The position numbers were made by a program, and so were the translations under genes. DNA of 64,000 bases from Sphagnum magellanicum (taxonomy: Eukaryota; Streptophyta; Sphagnopsida; Sphagnales; Sphagnaceae). The stretch is taken from positions 2,790,001 through 2,854,000 of the forward strand of contig CM038916.1 in NCBI GenBank assembly GCA_021904315.1. Reading direction: 5' to 3'. The notes under the pieces are model-generated. The model searched no databases and was not told where the DNA came from. It saw only the letters and a program-made list of their open reading frames with translations. Below, piece after piece: positions 47,401-60,141 of the stretch; positions within the stretch are counted from its first letter, which is position 1; the number at the start of each line of letters is the position of its first letter.

Positions 47401-50400
47401 CTTGGATACATGTAAGTAAGTAGTAGGATTGTAAATTAAAAAATGATACTTGGAATAACAAAGAAGCACTTAAGAAATGTATCTATTAGGAAAGGAGTTT
47501 GCACAAGTAAAAAGGAAAATGGTAGTCTGAACCACAAGGAAAGGGGGAGTGCAAATAAGATGAGTTCATTTTGTTAAAGTTTATAGTTTTGAAAAGGATT
47601 TACATCACTTGTTCAAAATCAACTACCTTAATTGAGATGTCAACTAATTTTGACTATGCAAGTTGACATGCAGTCATGACTAGTTTTAATTGTAATTCAA
47701 AAATTGAATCTTATATCAACACATTGTTGCTAATTTTATGAACTTCATTCATCTCATTTGGAATTTGGTTTGTATTTCATCCATTCATAAAGAACTTGTC
47801 CACCAAAATAGTCAAGTGATTGACTTGTGTTACAACCACATCATCATATATTCATGACAAATGTGGAATAGGGGTAATGACATGATGTGGTGTGATGTCA
47901 TTGCACAATTGACATTTCAACTACAATTTGACTAAATTCTTTTTTGAAATAAAATATTTTTTCAAAGGTCAACTTTAATTGGTATTAATCAACACCATAC
48001 ATTTACCAATTCAATAAATATTTTGACATATTTGGTAGTAACCATCCACGTGAAAGTTTTTGAAATGAATATAATTTGGGTTTCATGTTGTTGCACTTTA
48101 CTAATGATCATCAACTAATGGAAAAAATGAATTGATCTTGTGAAAATTAAGTTCCATTTGAATGAAAATATTGAATGATTCCACACAACTTCAATGAATT
48201 TAAATTCTTAAATTGAATTGAAATAAATTGAATGCAAACTCTTAAATTGAATTGAGTTGAATTTCCAAATTTGTGAACTAAAGTCAATTCCATTGAAAAG
48301 AAATGGGATGCAAAATTATTCCTAGGAAATTCCTAGTGTTTTGGAAGGCAATGTATATCCAAAATTGGTGTAGAAGATATTAAGATCTATTCATGATTAT
48401 GGTGTTGAAAAAACAAAAAACTTTGAAATGACATAGATCCAGAAAGGCATCTTTCCATTTCTCTTTACTTGGAAATTGGCTAAAAATAATTTCAATTTGG
48501 AATTGTCCTTCAAAATGACAACTTATGGAACTTAAAGTTATTTTGCTTAAACAAACATTAATGAATTATCTATCTAGAATTATATTGTTGAAACAATGTT
48601 GAAGACAACATGGAGTTGAAAACTAGTTGGTGAAACAAAACCTTTTTTCTTTCTTAAATAGTGTTATATGTTTTTTAACGTATTGTCCCTTGGGCTTGAG
48701 CAAGCACTTATTTCAAGAACATCCCACTCCTTGGGCATTGCTCTATTTTTTTCCATAGTCTACTAAAACAACCACCAAAATGAACCAAATCAAGGAACAA
48801 AAAACCAAGCAAGTGATGGTGGAGGCACAAATAAAGCAAATGAATATGAAAATTTTGAAAACCAAAAGGGGAAAAGAAGAAGAGACTAGGGAATATAATA
48901 ATTATTATAAATATGGTAGGGTGAAGTACGAAAATGTTCATAATGAATAATGAGGTGGGAAAGGCGGGGGTGCAATTTTTCTTTTCTTTTTCAAAACCTA
49001 GTCTATTTACGCATAACCTTCCCAACATTAGAATATATCAAGAAAATAGCAAAAAAAGTTATTTTGCAACATTATTTTGCTAATAATTTTATCAAAATTT
49101 ATTAGAATTGGATTTGTTGTTGAATAAGATATTAAAGGTGGAAATTTTTTAAAAAAATTCTTTTGATATATTAAATGTTTGTGTCCATATTTATAATTGA
49201 CATACCTAAAAGGTTCAACTCATTTTTAAAATCAATGAGCTAAACAACTTTGATTAGCCATTATGAATATTACAGTGCATGTTGTTCTGTGGTTTTGATT
49301 GGTTTGTTAAACAAAAATGTATATTGATTATTAGTATTGTCTTGTTATTACTTCCTACAGTATTACCCTCATTGTTAATGCACATATTTATTTTCAAGAA
49401 TGATAAAGTGAAACAACAAATTTCCCCCTTAGATGTACAATGCATTCCTCACAAATCGCACATTTTCCCACTCACATGTAGGATAAAATATGAAAACAAA
49501 AGGAACCTAGAACTACAATTGTTGCACATGTAAGAAAATTCAAACTGAATTTTGGTTTCTTTTGACATATAGATGTACAAATCAATGTAATGACAATGTA
49601 ATGTTGTGTGCAATACATAAAAGTTATGACAAACCCAACAGTTGGTTTCCTAACTTTTAAGTTGGTTTCCATCATGTTGTTAGGCACAATCAATGGTATT
49701 TTCATAGTTGCTACGGGGATGTCCTTAATGTATCCCTAGGTCATCTCAACACATGCCTCATCATCCCTTCAAAAAGGTAATTTTTTAATGTGTCTTTAAA
49801 AATACTCCTCTCCTCTTTCAAATGGAATGGTTGCCTAATGAACAAAATGATAACAAACATTACAACCCAACAACAATGTTCAAATGTGAAATCACACGAT
49901 AATTGAATAATTCCTATGCATTGTTACCCCAACTTTAAGTTTCATTCACCTTACATGTGAATAAATTTGATCCTCGTTTGTTAAACTTTCACATTTGTAA
50001 ACAAAAAAAATAAATTCACAACATAACATTCCATAATTATTGTTGATTTAATGTTCCTTATAGCTTATAGAAAATGATGTTTATCTAGATAAGTTGTTAG
50101 ATGAGAACAACATGTGCTCCTAATTGTTCCACAACACTTTTGGCACACAAGTGAAAAAATTGGTCCCATCATCAATATTTAATTTCAAGCTCACAATTTT
50201 TCACCACTTCATGAACTTGATACTAAATATAACATAGAAATTTGACCAAATATGCAATTATGCAGAATTAATTAATTAATTAATTAAAATTTTAAGAATA
50301 TATATATATATATATATATATAATGGTGTTTAAAAACTAGTTGTGTTTGCCACATACATGTTTGGTAAAACCTAAAACCATGCATGCATGTCTAAGTCTA

Positions 50401-51790
50401 TCTTAGGGCAATAATAAAAAAATTTAACATAAAGGCAACAACAATACAAACAAATTAATCAATTAAAAATTAATTTAATTATGATTTTTACTATTAAATC
50501 TTCATCAAAGCCTCATTGAAGTTTTTCAAATAACATCAAATTAATTTTGTTCCAGTTTGTTCTACGAACAGGGAAGACTACCAACATGTTTGTGTGCCAT
50601 GGCTTCTGTTCTCATGGCAGCAAGCATTGCCACAATATTGTGCTCCTTAATGCATTGTCACGAATCCTTGGAATTTGAATCACTTTGCCATTGGTCGCTT
50701 GGATGCATTTGCCCGTGTTTATGAAAAATGAAAAACTAGATCATATGTCCACTAGTTCGAATGTTTGCAAAGATTGGAAAACACAAGTAAAATTATCTTT
50801 GAAGTCATCCTGCCTTTGAATCACAATTTGACCTTGTAATCCTTGTTTCATCCCCAATTTGACTGTAGTTATAACGTGAGTAAAACTGGGTACCATTTCA
50901 TGAAACTAGGTATCATTTCACAAGATTTGCTGGATTTTGTTTCAATAAGACTTGATTTTATGAAGCATAAGAGAAAATCAATGAAGGCATAGGTAAGGCA
51001 AATCTAAAACTGGGGTTGAAATTCCCATGAGGACCAATTTCGGTGAGGAAATCAGTTTGGTCCCCTTTTTTTTCTGTCTATTGTTTTCCATCTCACTTTT
51101 GATCATGCCCCCCGATTTTGGCAAAATTGGTGCTATCCCAGTTTGGGGTACTTTATGAATAACTCTATTGTTTCCAAAATGGCCAAAAGAGGGAGAAAGA
51201 AGGCAAACTCATTTTCAAAGATCTGCAAAAAAAAGCTTACAATCTGTAAGTTACAGAGTACAAACCCTACATAACATGGCAAAGTTGCACATAATTTTGC
51301 AATCTTAGGTGCTAGTTCATTGCAAGCAAGGTGCTAGTTGATTGTAATAAAAAAAAACTAGTGGTGATAACACCGCCAAATTGAAACCAGGAAAGGGAAA
51401 GTGTGTAACAAAAAAATTTGGAATCTTGCAACACAATTTCATAGACAAAAGTCATGGGTTTGGAGCGTGCATTTTTCTTGCTCAGCCTCTTCACAAATGG
51501 GTGCATTTTTTTTTGCTCAGATTTTTCACAACTGGTTGTTGCAGATAACTTGGGAGGGATTGTCCAACAGTAGATTCAAGGTGTCTGGCATCAGATTGTG
51601 GATCACATCTGAGGCCTCCAAAATCCCAATTGGATACGTTAATGCAAGCATTTGGAGGTCAGTAGTCGTACTACCACCGAAACTGCTGCTCTTGTTTTGC
51701 ATTACAAAAGTCCCATCTGAGTCAAGCTGCTGCTATGTGGTTTCATGTGCTGAAAAGCAAACAGCTGCTGCTTGATGCAGCACACTCATG
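44421..51790. other. AT-rich desert, with a diverged repeat R1 copy
   Basis: No gene was recognised over more than 7 kb. A diverged copy of repeat R1 is likely at 44790-45005 (AACAAAATTTGACTAATT, then GATTGTCATTTTGGCCACAT). Simple repeats are (AATT)n at about 50265-50287 and (TA)n at about 50298-50322. Open frames here are short and of low complexity. Confidence 0.5.
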
Positions 51791-51814
51791 AGGATTGGGA
51801 GCTTTGATTGGGTG

Positions 51815-52640
51815 TGGCTACTGGTGCTGCACATGTGAGATATGATTACTATTGAAACTCATATTCCTGGAATTGGAAGAAATCATGTTCATTCTTCCTT
51901 GTTTGGTGCTGTTCTCTGAAGCTTTTTCAGGCTCTAAAATTGGATATAGAAGAGAGGAGTGAAGACTTAAGTTTTCACTCACAATTTGGTCCAGAGTTGT
52001 TGTTCCTGCAAGTTGAACAACTGAGATGATATCCATGTATAGTGCTAACTCTGGTGCTTGCTGCAGAGGTTGTGCTGCATCCTCCTCACTGCACTTGCAG
52101 AAAGCTTGAATTGTGGTTGGACAACTACTATAGCTGGTAGTGCACTTGATTCCTTTCTGTTGTTGGTGAAGTGGTGACCTGAATTGTGTCCATCAGCTGC
52201 CTCGTTCAAAACTTATCCTCTCCTCCTCTTTCCCATGGTCCAGTACCATCACACACAGCAACTGGATATGCACCATTGTGTTCATCATCACACCTTGACC
52301 CAATACAGGAACACATGAGGGCTACTGCTGTACAGTTGATGAGTCCAGTATCATGGCACCACAGTTCATAAATGGAGCAAAACAAGAAGCAGATTGGAGC
52401 ATCATGAGGTTTCAAGTTTGTGCTGTTGTCTAGTGCCATAACTACTTGTGCCATATTCCCCGAGTCCTCCATGATGATCATCGTCATCTTGTCCATGAGT
52501 TGCAGCACACAACAAATGCATGATGTTGTCAACATCAATTGAATTCAGATTGGCCTCAAATTATGGTTCTAGAGTCAAAGAACTCTCTTCATCCTCATCC
52601 TCCATCTGCACAAAAATACAGTTACATCCGGCTGCACCAC
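51815..52640 (-). pseudogene. Possible degraded gene of unknown family
   Basis: On the minus strand, from ATG 52608, a frame starts MEDEDEESSLTLEP, meets a stop, and continues with FEANLNSIDVDNIMHLL and an Asp/His-rich run before another stop. Further on a second open frame (52036-51818, MDIISVVQLAGTTTLDQIVS) ends after a Ser/Asn-rich stretch. Composition and microsatellite-like upstream sequence are gene-like, and an acceptor (TTTTTGTGCAG) precedes the first ATG. I do not recognise the family. It may be a decayed regulator gene or chance frames. Confidence 0.3.
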
Positions 52641-53149
52641 CATGCATCAAACCCTAGAGCTAAGTACAATCATCATAATTTCCATGGCCAAGAAAAAGAA
52701 GAAGAAAAACACACAACATCTCCACAATTCTCATCAATCAGTGTACCTGGATCTTGCTCCTTGTTGAATTTCTCCAACCAGTAGTATGAGGAGGAGGAGA
52801 AGATTTGCATGCAAGTTGTGGTGTTGATGATGGTGATGGTGAGTCTAAGTCTTCTAGGGTTCCAGCATGTGAGTGAGATCTTGGCTAGAAGCTATGCTGT
52901 AGTGGCAATCAGCTATTGTTGTTTCATCAGGTTTCTCAAGAAGTTTAGAAGAAGAAGCAGAAGAAGTGTTTTTTTTTTTCCCTCAATCTGATCAACCACC
53001 TTAGACTGCTGATAGTCACAAAGGATAGTGCAAAGGGGTGGTGGTAACATGACTCCTGCAAGGTGACATTGATCTGAGGTTTCAGAGAGCAGTAGCGAAT
53101 GCTCAAACATGCGCATTCTGCCGAACTGCACCACATCACGCTGCACACT

Positions 53150-55060
53150 GCCTCTCGAAATCCTGCGCGGACGTTTTGATCAAATGATTGTTTGAAGCGT
53201 CAACTGACAAGCAAGCGCGGGAATGGACGCGCCATGGGAGCCTACTTCATTTCAAAAGCTTTTCTTCTCTTAGTAGCAATGTAGTTGGGTAGAAGCAACT
53301 TCTGTTTTGATGAATTTATCTCTCTTCCTCCCACATGTTTCCAACAAACAAACAAGAAAGATGGGTAGATCGTCACAACAGTTACAAAATCCAAAATCAT
53401 GTAGAAGTAGCAACAGCTTAGGACCAACCCCAAACCGAGGACGACGCTGCAAAATTAGGGCAAAAGAGGTCGTCTGCGAGTGAGTCTTCCCTTCAAACGG
53501 ATGGCTGTGCCCCAAACCCACCCATCAAATGAATGGGTGGACCCTAAAGTTACACATGCGTGTCCATTAACTGGCTTGAGGCAATAAAAAGAAATTCAAT
53601 GTATAATCACATGATAGATTAATCTGTTCAAATTGATATCATATTTTTTATTTCTTTAGTTAACCAACTTGCTTGTTGCATTCAATAGTTTGTGTTTTGA
53701 AAGTGGTGCATATTTGTTGATTAGACCAATTCATCCAACAATTTGTTTAACCATCACCTTTATACATGATAAGCAAAATGAATATTATTTTAAATTTACA
53801 AAAATGTCATCCAATTTAGATATCTACCTGTGTTCTGAGTGTGTTCAGTTTGTATGGTTAAAATTGGTCATTATGTCTAAGTTCTTGCTGGAACCAGCAC
53901 AAGAATTGAACTGTGGAACTAGTCTTTTACTGCATTCAAAATCAAAATCAAAATTGTGAAAAAATATTTTTAAACACAAGGTCACGATTTTTAGGTAAGA
54001 AAGTTCATTTTTTTAAAAAACTTCATAAGTAGGTTGCAATTCATAATTAAACACTAATTTTAATTAGTTGTTGAACTTTTTACTTATATAGACCCTAGTT
54101 TTAATTTGTTGTAAAATTGTATACCCATACAATCTCTATCATTGAGGAGTATATATGTAGTGTGTATGCATGCATTTTTATGAAACATGCTCATCCATCA
54201 TCATGTGCATGTAATATTTCAAATGTCACTAACACAATGGATCAGGTTTGAGCCAACATTTTATGCTCAAATCCTTATGCAGTGACCAAAGTGTGCTCTC
54301 TTCCCTGTGTTCCAGCAAACGTAAGAAAAATACAGTGTGTGAAGAAGACAATTAGGAGGCATTACACACATGTTACGACTAGTTGCATTAGCATGGATGC
54401 ACGTGTGAGCTGAGACCCACAATGGTAACATGGGTCAAAAATCCTCATTTTGTGGGTCGCTTGCAAATGATATAGATGTCCCAACCTAAAAGTCTCTTTC
54501 CATTAGGCTGACATGATCACAATTACACATGAAATGCTCTAAGCACCCTAATGGAAAGGCACTGAAATGGTGTCTTTTGTTGCATCGATAGGCTCTTCCT
54601 TTCCATTGGAGGGCGCCTCATTTGAGTTGAAATTCATAGGTAATGGATGTTATGAACTCTAGGAACATTTCATATGTAAGAACTTTTTGAAGAATTTTTA
54701 AGAAAACGCATGTTTCATGAACAATTGACAGATGTCATTTTCTGATGATTCACAATTTGATTAACAACTTTTGCATTTGACCAATGTTTGACTGGTATAC
54801 CTATGAGATGCCTTTACGCACATCTAGCTCAAAGAAACTTAATGAAAAGATACTCTTGTGACAAAATTTGTGATCACATCAGCCCAATTGGAAAGATGTG
54901 CTACGACTCTGAGAGCAAGTCTGCACTCTCCACATTCATTCCCGGTTCATTGAGCGGTTGCGCACTCAAGAAAGGTGAAGGTACCAATGGAAGTGATGAT
55001 TCATCCAAGTCCTCAGGGACAACATTGCAAGGCTAGCCGATATTCAGTGACTACTAGAGC
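53150..55060. other. Intergenic, no gene seen
   Basis: A short GC-richer part at 53140-53240 and 53440-53530, otherwise AT-rich. A small hairpin (CTTTCCATTAG with CTAATGGAAAG) lies at about 54499-54559. No protein was recognised. Confidence 0.5.
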
Positions 55061-55066
55061 GAATGG

Positions 55067-55860
55067 GCACCCACCAGTGCAACATGCAGGATGGATGGTG
55101 TGTGGATGGAAAACACTTTTTCACTGTATTCCTATCCCCATAGTTATGAATAACTTTGTACCAACTACTAACCATCCACATGCATCTATCTACCCGGTAG
55201 TGACCAAGCGCCTCACCTACTTATCTACCTACTTACCTATGATATTTACCCACTTCCATAGGTAGTTAGTATTACTTAGTTACATCTGAAAGCCATCGGA
55301 TCTCATCTCATCCATCTGAAAGCAATCCATTTTCAAGTCAGCCGTTGGATGACAACTGGATCTCATCTCAACCATCTGAAAGAGATCCGTTTCAAGTCAG
55401 CCATTGGATGACAACTGGATCTCATCTCGACCGTCTGAAAGAGATCTGTTTTCAAGTCAGCCGTTGGATGACAACTGGATCTCATCTTGACCGTCTGAAA
55501 GAGATCTGTTTTCAAGTCAGTCATTGGATGACAACTGGATCTCATCTCAACCGCCTGAAAGAGATCCGTTTTCAATTCAGCTGTTGGATGATAACTGGAT
55601 CTCATCTCAACCATCTGAAAGCGATGGGTTTTCAATTCAACCGTTGGATGACAACTAGATTTCATCTCGACCACTGGAGGCCGATTGGGTTGGGAAAGGG
55701 TGACCATGAGGAGTCTCAGGCTTGCTCTCTGCCGTTCGATCTTGACAGCAATAGGGGAAGTAGGACGGTGCCTACCATAAGTTAGGCCTTGGTAAGTTGT
55801 GTGGTTAGTTCACAAGTGAGTCATGACAGGTTACCCAATGGATGGTGTACTGGTGGGTGC
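55067..55860. mobile_element. Candidate non-autonomous element carrying a minisatellite
   Basis: The ends GCACCCACCAGT (55067-55078) and ACTGGTGGGTGC (55849-55860) are perfect inverted 12-mers. With mismatches the match extends inward to about 22 bp (CA, CAT, CA shared). The 60-bp array at 55298-55690 lies between them. No target-site duplication is clear, so this is tentative. Confidence 0.4.
55298..55690. repeat. 60-bp minisatellite, about 6.5 copies
   Basis: Units begin GGATCTCATCTC at 55298, 55358, 55417, 55477, 55537 and 55597, with a partial last unit near 55657. All are 60 bp except one of 59. Each continues with CATCTGAAAG or CGTCTGAAAG, then TTTTCAAGTCAG, then CGTTGGATGACAACT or close variants. 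Because 60 is a multiple of three, long frames run through it on both strands; they are by-products of the repeat. Confidence 0.95.
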
Positions 55861-56239
55861 TGTGTCACGGAATCCCTTTTCACATTGATATAATTTCAAT
55901 TGGGATTATCTCACATTATTTCTAATCTTCAACAAATCCTTTTGATGACTCACACACGTTAATGCGACATTAAAGACAATACACGTGTTGCGTTTCCACT
56001 TGTACTGCCTCATTCAGACTATGCCGGGGTGGCCTAAGATGACAGGTGTTGGAATTAGGCGCCAAATCTGCTGACCAGGAAAGTTTATTTGGCAACGTGG
56101 CATGATCTGAGGAGTAGCTCTTACTAGGAAGCAGCTTCTTTTCGGTTTTGACCGGCCTTTTTTGGTACCCCTTTTGGACTGAGTTGGTAATGAGTAATGA
56201 GCAAAGGAATTAAAGATAGTAGGAAAAAGAGAGGACCAT

Positions 56240-56512
56240 ATTGCCCACTTTGGTGGTTTTTTTTTTTTTTAAATTTTTTTTTAATTTTTTTTATTATAAA
56301 TTTTTTATTAATATTTTTTTAATTTTAAATTTAAATTTTTTTAATTTATGGGGGTAAAAGCATCTTAGGCTTTGCCCAATTCTCATTTGAATTGAATCCC
56401 AATTGCCCACTTTGGTGGTTTCTTTATTCTATTTTATTTTTTATTTTTAAAATTTATCAGGGTAAAAGCATCTTAGGCTTTGCCCAATTCTCATTTGAAT
56501 TGAATCCCAATT
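56240..56512. repeat. Tandem duplication with poly-T/A filler
   Basis: Two copies start ATTGCCCACTTTGGTGGTTT at 56240 and 56402. Each ends with the block GGGTAAAAGCATCTTAGGCT followed by TTGCCCAATTCTCATTTGAA. The middle is T/A-rich filler of different length. Confidence 0.9.
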
Positions 56513-56804
56513 GAGTTCTAATTTGAATTTGATGGATTATAAATCAACCAAACCACATAAATTTTGTAACATTGTGTAGGCCATTGAAGACGTTGGAGGT
56601 AGTGTGGTGGGGACGTAGACACCAGAGACACATGAAACTTGTGAATGATCTTGGCCATTGTGTTAATTTTCAGCTACTTTGAAAGCTTTGTTTGGAACAA
56701 AGGTTGGGAAGTTTAGGGAAATATAGCTTTGTATGAGCTTTACTACTTCACCTAAAACATGTTCAGGAAAAAAAACACATTTTTCCTTGAAACCTGCAAA
56801 ATTG

Positions 56805-57090
56805 TACACAAAATGTAACAATTTTGTTTTTTTTTTTTTTCTGGGGTTGGTTGGTTTTCCTTGATTTGCTTTTTGAATGGTTTTTCCTTCATTTTTTTAA
56901 TGTAGAATCATTGGCTATCATCTCAAGAAGAAGATGTAGTATCAATTGTACACAAAACGTGACAATTTTGTTTCTTTGGGTTGGTTGGTTTTCCTTTGAT
57001 TTTCTTCTTCTATGGTTGTTATTGAATTAGTTTGATGTAGGATCATTCAGTATCATCTCAAGAAGAAGATGTAATATTAATTGTCATGAC
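56805..57090. repeat. Tandem duplication, about 140 bp unit
   Basis: Two diverged copies begin GTACACAAAA(T/C)GT(A/G)ACAATT at about 56807 and 56949. Both contain GGTTGGTTGGTTTTCCTT and end TATCATCTCAAGAAGAAGAT. Confidence 0.85.
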
Positions 57091-57519
57091 CTTTGTAGAA
57101 AGAAATTGTTAAAATTTGTGTCAAAATGTGACAAAAATTTCTCCAGAACTTTGTTTCCCAAAAAAACCCAAAAAACAAGGGATTTGTTACATAATAACAT
57201 GACTTTCAAAAGCCCTTTTTGTGGTCCATTTTTTGCGAATATTCGCCACCAACCAAAACCCCCAAAAAATCACTGCAGTCTACGTACTTTCCCGGGTCGT
57301 TGTGAAACCTTTTTTTGCTACAAAACTTGTCGTGATTTTGATGCGACATGTGGAGGGAGGCCCAAGAAAGGAGTGGGGAAAAAGGGGGTCAATTAATGCC
57401 CAGTTTCCACACCCATCTCCTGGCCCATCCCTTGTACTGGTAGGTTCCGCACATGTTCATCACAGCCTTTTTGGTACTTAGTTTAGTTCTTTGAGCTTGC
57501 AGACTACTATCTTGCACCG

Positions 57520-58354
57520 GTGTTGTATGTTTTGCAGCTCCCTAACTCCCTCCTCCTCCTCCTTCTCCGGCTGCTGCTGTTTCTTCCGATCTCGAGATTG
57601 CAGCTGCACTCACGCTGTTTGAACCTTGAGGTAATTCATTTTGTAGAGATTATAATGTTTGAAAAGGTTTTATGAAATTAGCTCATAGCTGTTTAGTTCC
57701 TGGATTTCTTTTTTGTTGCAATCTGGAGACAATATAGCTCATATTAGCTAGTCCTCTATGATTTTGTTGTTGCAATCTAGAGACATATGCGCTCAAAGCT
57801 GCTACTACTAGTTCCTGTATTTTGTTGTCGCAATTTGGAGACATAGCTGCTCATGACTAGTTCCTGTTTTTTTTTTTTTTTGGTTGTAATATATATTCTG
57901 GCGACATTTATAACTCATAGCTAGTTACTGGATTTTGGTGTTGTAGTCTGGAGTTGTTTTACCTCGTTCGTAAAGTCTATAATTTCTCGGAGGATTTGAA
58001 GCTCACAGCCTTAAGATGTGACATAGCTCAATTTACTACTAGCTAGCTAGTTCCTGCATTTTGTTGTGGCAATCAGCTGGAGTCATCTACCTCATTTTGT
58101 AAGCGTTTTTGTATGTTGGAGAGATTTCTAGTGTTTAACTGCGATTTTTTGCATAGAAGTGGTTTAGCAGAGTAGCTCATGGGTCGTGGTTTGTGTGTCG
58201 AGAATTGATATTGGTGGAAGCTGCTCCTTTGATACTGTGTTCAAGAAGCTCAAGAAATACTATATAGTTTTCCGTTGTTTGCGGTGTTGATGTCGTGTTC
58301 TGAACTGTTTCCAGGAATTTGGTCTGCCTTGTACAAATAGAGCTTGACATCATC
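57520..58354 (+). promoter_or_regulatory. 5' leader and repeat-filled leader intron of the RCI2/PMP3 gene
   Basis: A CT-rich leader exon ends at ACCTTGAG/GTAATT (intron from 57631), and the next exon begins after TTTCCAG at about 58313. The intron contains five or six degenerate copies of a unit of about 60-70 bp. The unit reads roughly CATAGCTAGTTCCTG, then ATTTTGTTGTTGCAATCTGG, then AGACAT. Leader introns of plant genes can raise expression; whether this one does is unknown. Confidence 0.65.
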
Positions 58355-58696
58355 ATGGGGAAGGGAGGCGGCTTGGCTACGTGTTGCGACATCCTGATCG
58401 CCATTTTTTTGCCGCCACTGGGCGTGTTTTTCAAGTATGGCTGCATGGTAAGGACCCTTCAGATCCTAGCTACTTTTGCTGCTCCTGTTGTCTAGTTTAA
58501 TCGGTATAAATCTCAGAACTTCATGAAGAAATTAGCACTAGCAGTACGTTTAGAAGGAAACTGTATCATGCACTGCATTTGTTGAAACTGAGTTCATAAT
58601 TTCTTTGTTTTGCAGATGGAGTTTTGGATATGTCTCCTCCTCACAATCTTGGGATATATCCCGGGTATCATATATGCCCTTTGTGTTCTTGCATGA
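58355..58696 (+). CDS. RCI2: RCI2/PMP3 (LTI6-type) small hydrophobic membrane protein, 57 aa
   Basis: Two coding exons, 58355-58447 and 58616-58696, join in phase 0 (TGCATG/GTAAGG to TTGCAG/ATGGAG). The protein starts MGKGGGLATCCDILIAIFLP and has two membrane segments (about residues 12-29 and 33-55). It carries the family signatures LPPLGVFFKYGC and FWICLLLTILGYIPGIIYAL, and ends CVLA. Length (57 aa) is normal for the Pmp3/RCI2 family (UPF0057). These proteins sit in the plasma membrane and affect ion leakage and membrane potential; plant members are often induced by cold, drought or salt. The Cys-Cys pair near the N-terminus is seen in part of the family. The intron between the two membrane helices and the leader intron upstream support a real, unprocessed gene. 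Confidence 0.97.
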
Positions 58697-59987
58697 TTTT
58701 AAGACAAATATGGGCCTGAGTGTGCCCTTGTCCAGTGACCTGCTGGACAAGAGTCACGAGTACACTGAAGAGTATAAACTGCATCCTTGCTTTAATACCC
58801 ACTGCAGCTAGCGAACAAGGGACCAAAAAAAGATCAAACAAATGGAGCATGTACCAAATAACAGCTCTTGAAAAACATACTCAAGTTCATGGGTGTGATG
58901 ATGTATGATCAACTTCAAAGCATAAGTATTGGCAACAACAACAACAACAGATAGTAGAAAGAACTTTTTTAACACTTGTTCGATTTTGGGACAATTGACA
59001 ATATATTGTGTATCTATTGGCCTGAGTATATGACTTGTAAGTCTTTAGAACTACTTGCTTCAAAGACCCTAGAACAATTGTAGATTTGTTTTGATACAAT
59101 CTCAATAAATTGACTTTTGTCCTTATGTTTGTGGCGATGGCAAAGAAACAAAAGTCGAGTTGGAGGGTAAATTATTGCATGAAGTATTGTTGTTGTCGTT
59201 TTCAGATTGTACTTGATGTAGCAATCTTGTGTTTTCTTGTTGTGGTGTTGTGTTTTGTTTTGTTGTTCCTTGGTATGATGTTTTTTAAATTAGTTGCTTG
59301 GTATGAAACTGAACTGGAGAGAAAAGACATACCATTTCCTTCCCAAGGGAAGGTAATAATGTTTGAAGGGTCTTTTAACATTATTTTTCACTAATTATCT
59401 TTCATTCCAGCAAAGATGAATTATTTGTGAGTGCATAAGAATGGTACTTGGAAATTGGTAGATGGCCATCTTTCCCAAAAAGAAATAAACAAATTAGTTG
59501 TAAAATATTCTTAAATCTGTATTTTCAAACAATATAATATTCTTAGTGAATAGTCTCTTGGCATAGTTTCTCTAAGTCCTATATTTATTGCTGAAATTTT
59601 ATAAATGATTGTCTTTACTCCTGAAGTGGATTTTGAAAAATAATTATTTAGCACTATGGTTAAAACTGGAGAAATAAGAAGAATAAAAGAAATGGAGGAG
59701 TCATTTACCAAATATGTGTTTCTTAATCAAGTCTCCAAAAAGTAATTTGATGGAGTATGATTGAAAGTATCGGAATGACTCATCTTTACAATTCTAATAT
59801 CATTTTTTATTCCATTCCAAACACATGAAATCATCATATTTGTGTGAGCAACCTTTCTATAGGTTTCATAACCAAAAACATGGTGTATGTATAAAAATGT
59901 GATTTCAACTTCAAACCATGGATGTACAACGACATTTTTCAAAAGGTACAAATGTGGTTCATGTAAAGATATTAGGCCTAAGTATGG
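58697..59987. other. 3' flank of RCI2 and intergenic DNA
   Basis: It probably holds the 3' untranslated region, with a candidate polyadenylation signal AATAAA near 59103. A frame at 59110-59394 with a hydrophobic centre has no family match that I recognise and is probably chance. Confidence 0.5.
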
Positions 59988-60141
59988 AATGAGAGGCCTA
60001 ATCTAACATGAACACCATTTGGATATTTCGCATCCAAAATATCCAAATGATGTTCATGTTAGATTATGCACCCTGAACAGCCTTGGATATTTCTCATCCA
60101 AAATATCCAAATGATGTTCATGTTAGATTAGGCCTCTCATT
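59988..60141. repeat. Foldback element with duplicated arm (154 bp)
   Basis: The ends AATGAGAGGCCTAATCTAAC and its exact reverse complement form the stem, continuing with ATGAACA(C/T)CATTTGGATATTT. The inner block ATCCAAAATATCCAAATGAT with TGTTCATGTTAGATTA is present twice (about 60031-60066 and 60096-60130), so two nested hairpins are possible. No clear target-site duplication. Confidence 0.88.

Noticed and set aside
48708..49028. 106-codon minus-strand frame
   Set aside because: Ile/Phe-rich low-complexity translation of AT-rich DNA.
55298..55690. CRISPR array
   Set aside because: The units are contiguous repeats without unique spacers, in a plant nuclear context.
55345..55785. Open frames of 114-146 codons on both strands
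   Set aside because: They run through the 60-bp minisatellite; the unit length is a multiple of three, so the frames are a by-product.
57106..57481. Open frames upstream of RCI2
   Set aside because: No motif, and they lie in the promoter/leader region of a clear gene.
59110..59394. Plus-strand frame with a hydrophobic centre
   Set aside because: Valine/leucine-rich from T-rich DNA in the 3' flank of RCI2; no recognisable family.
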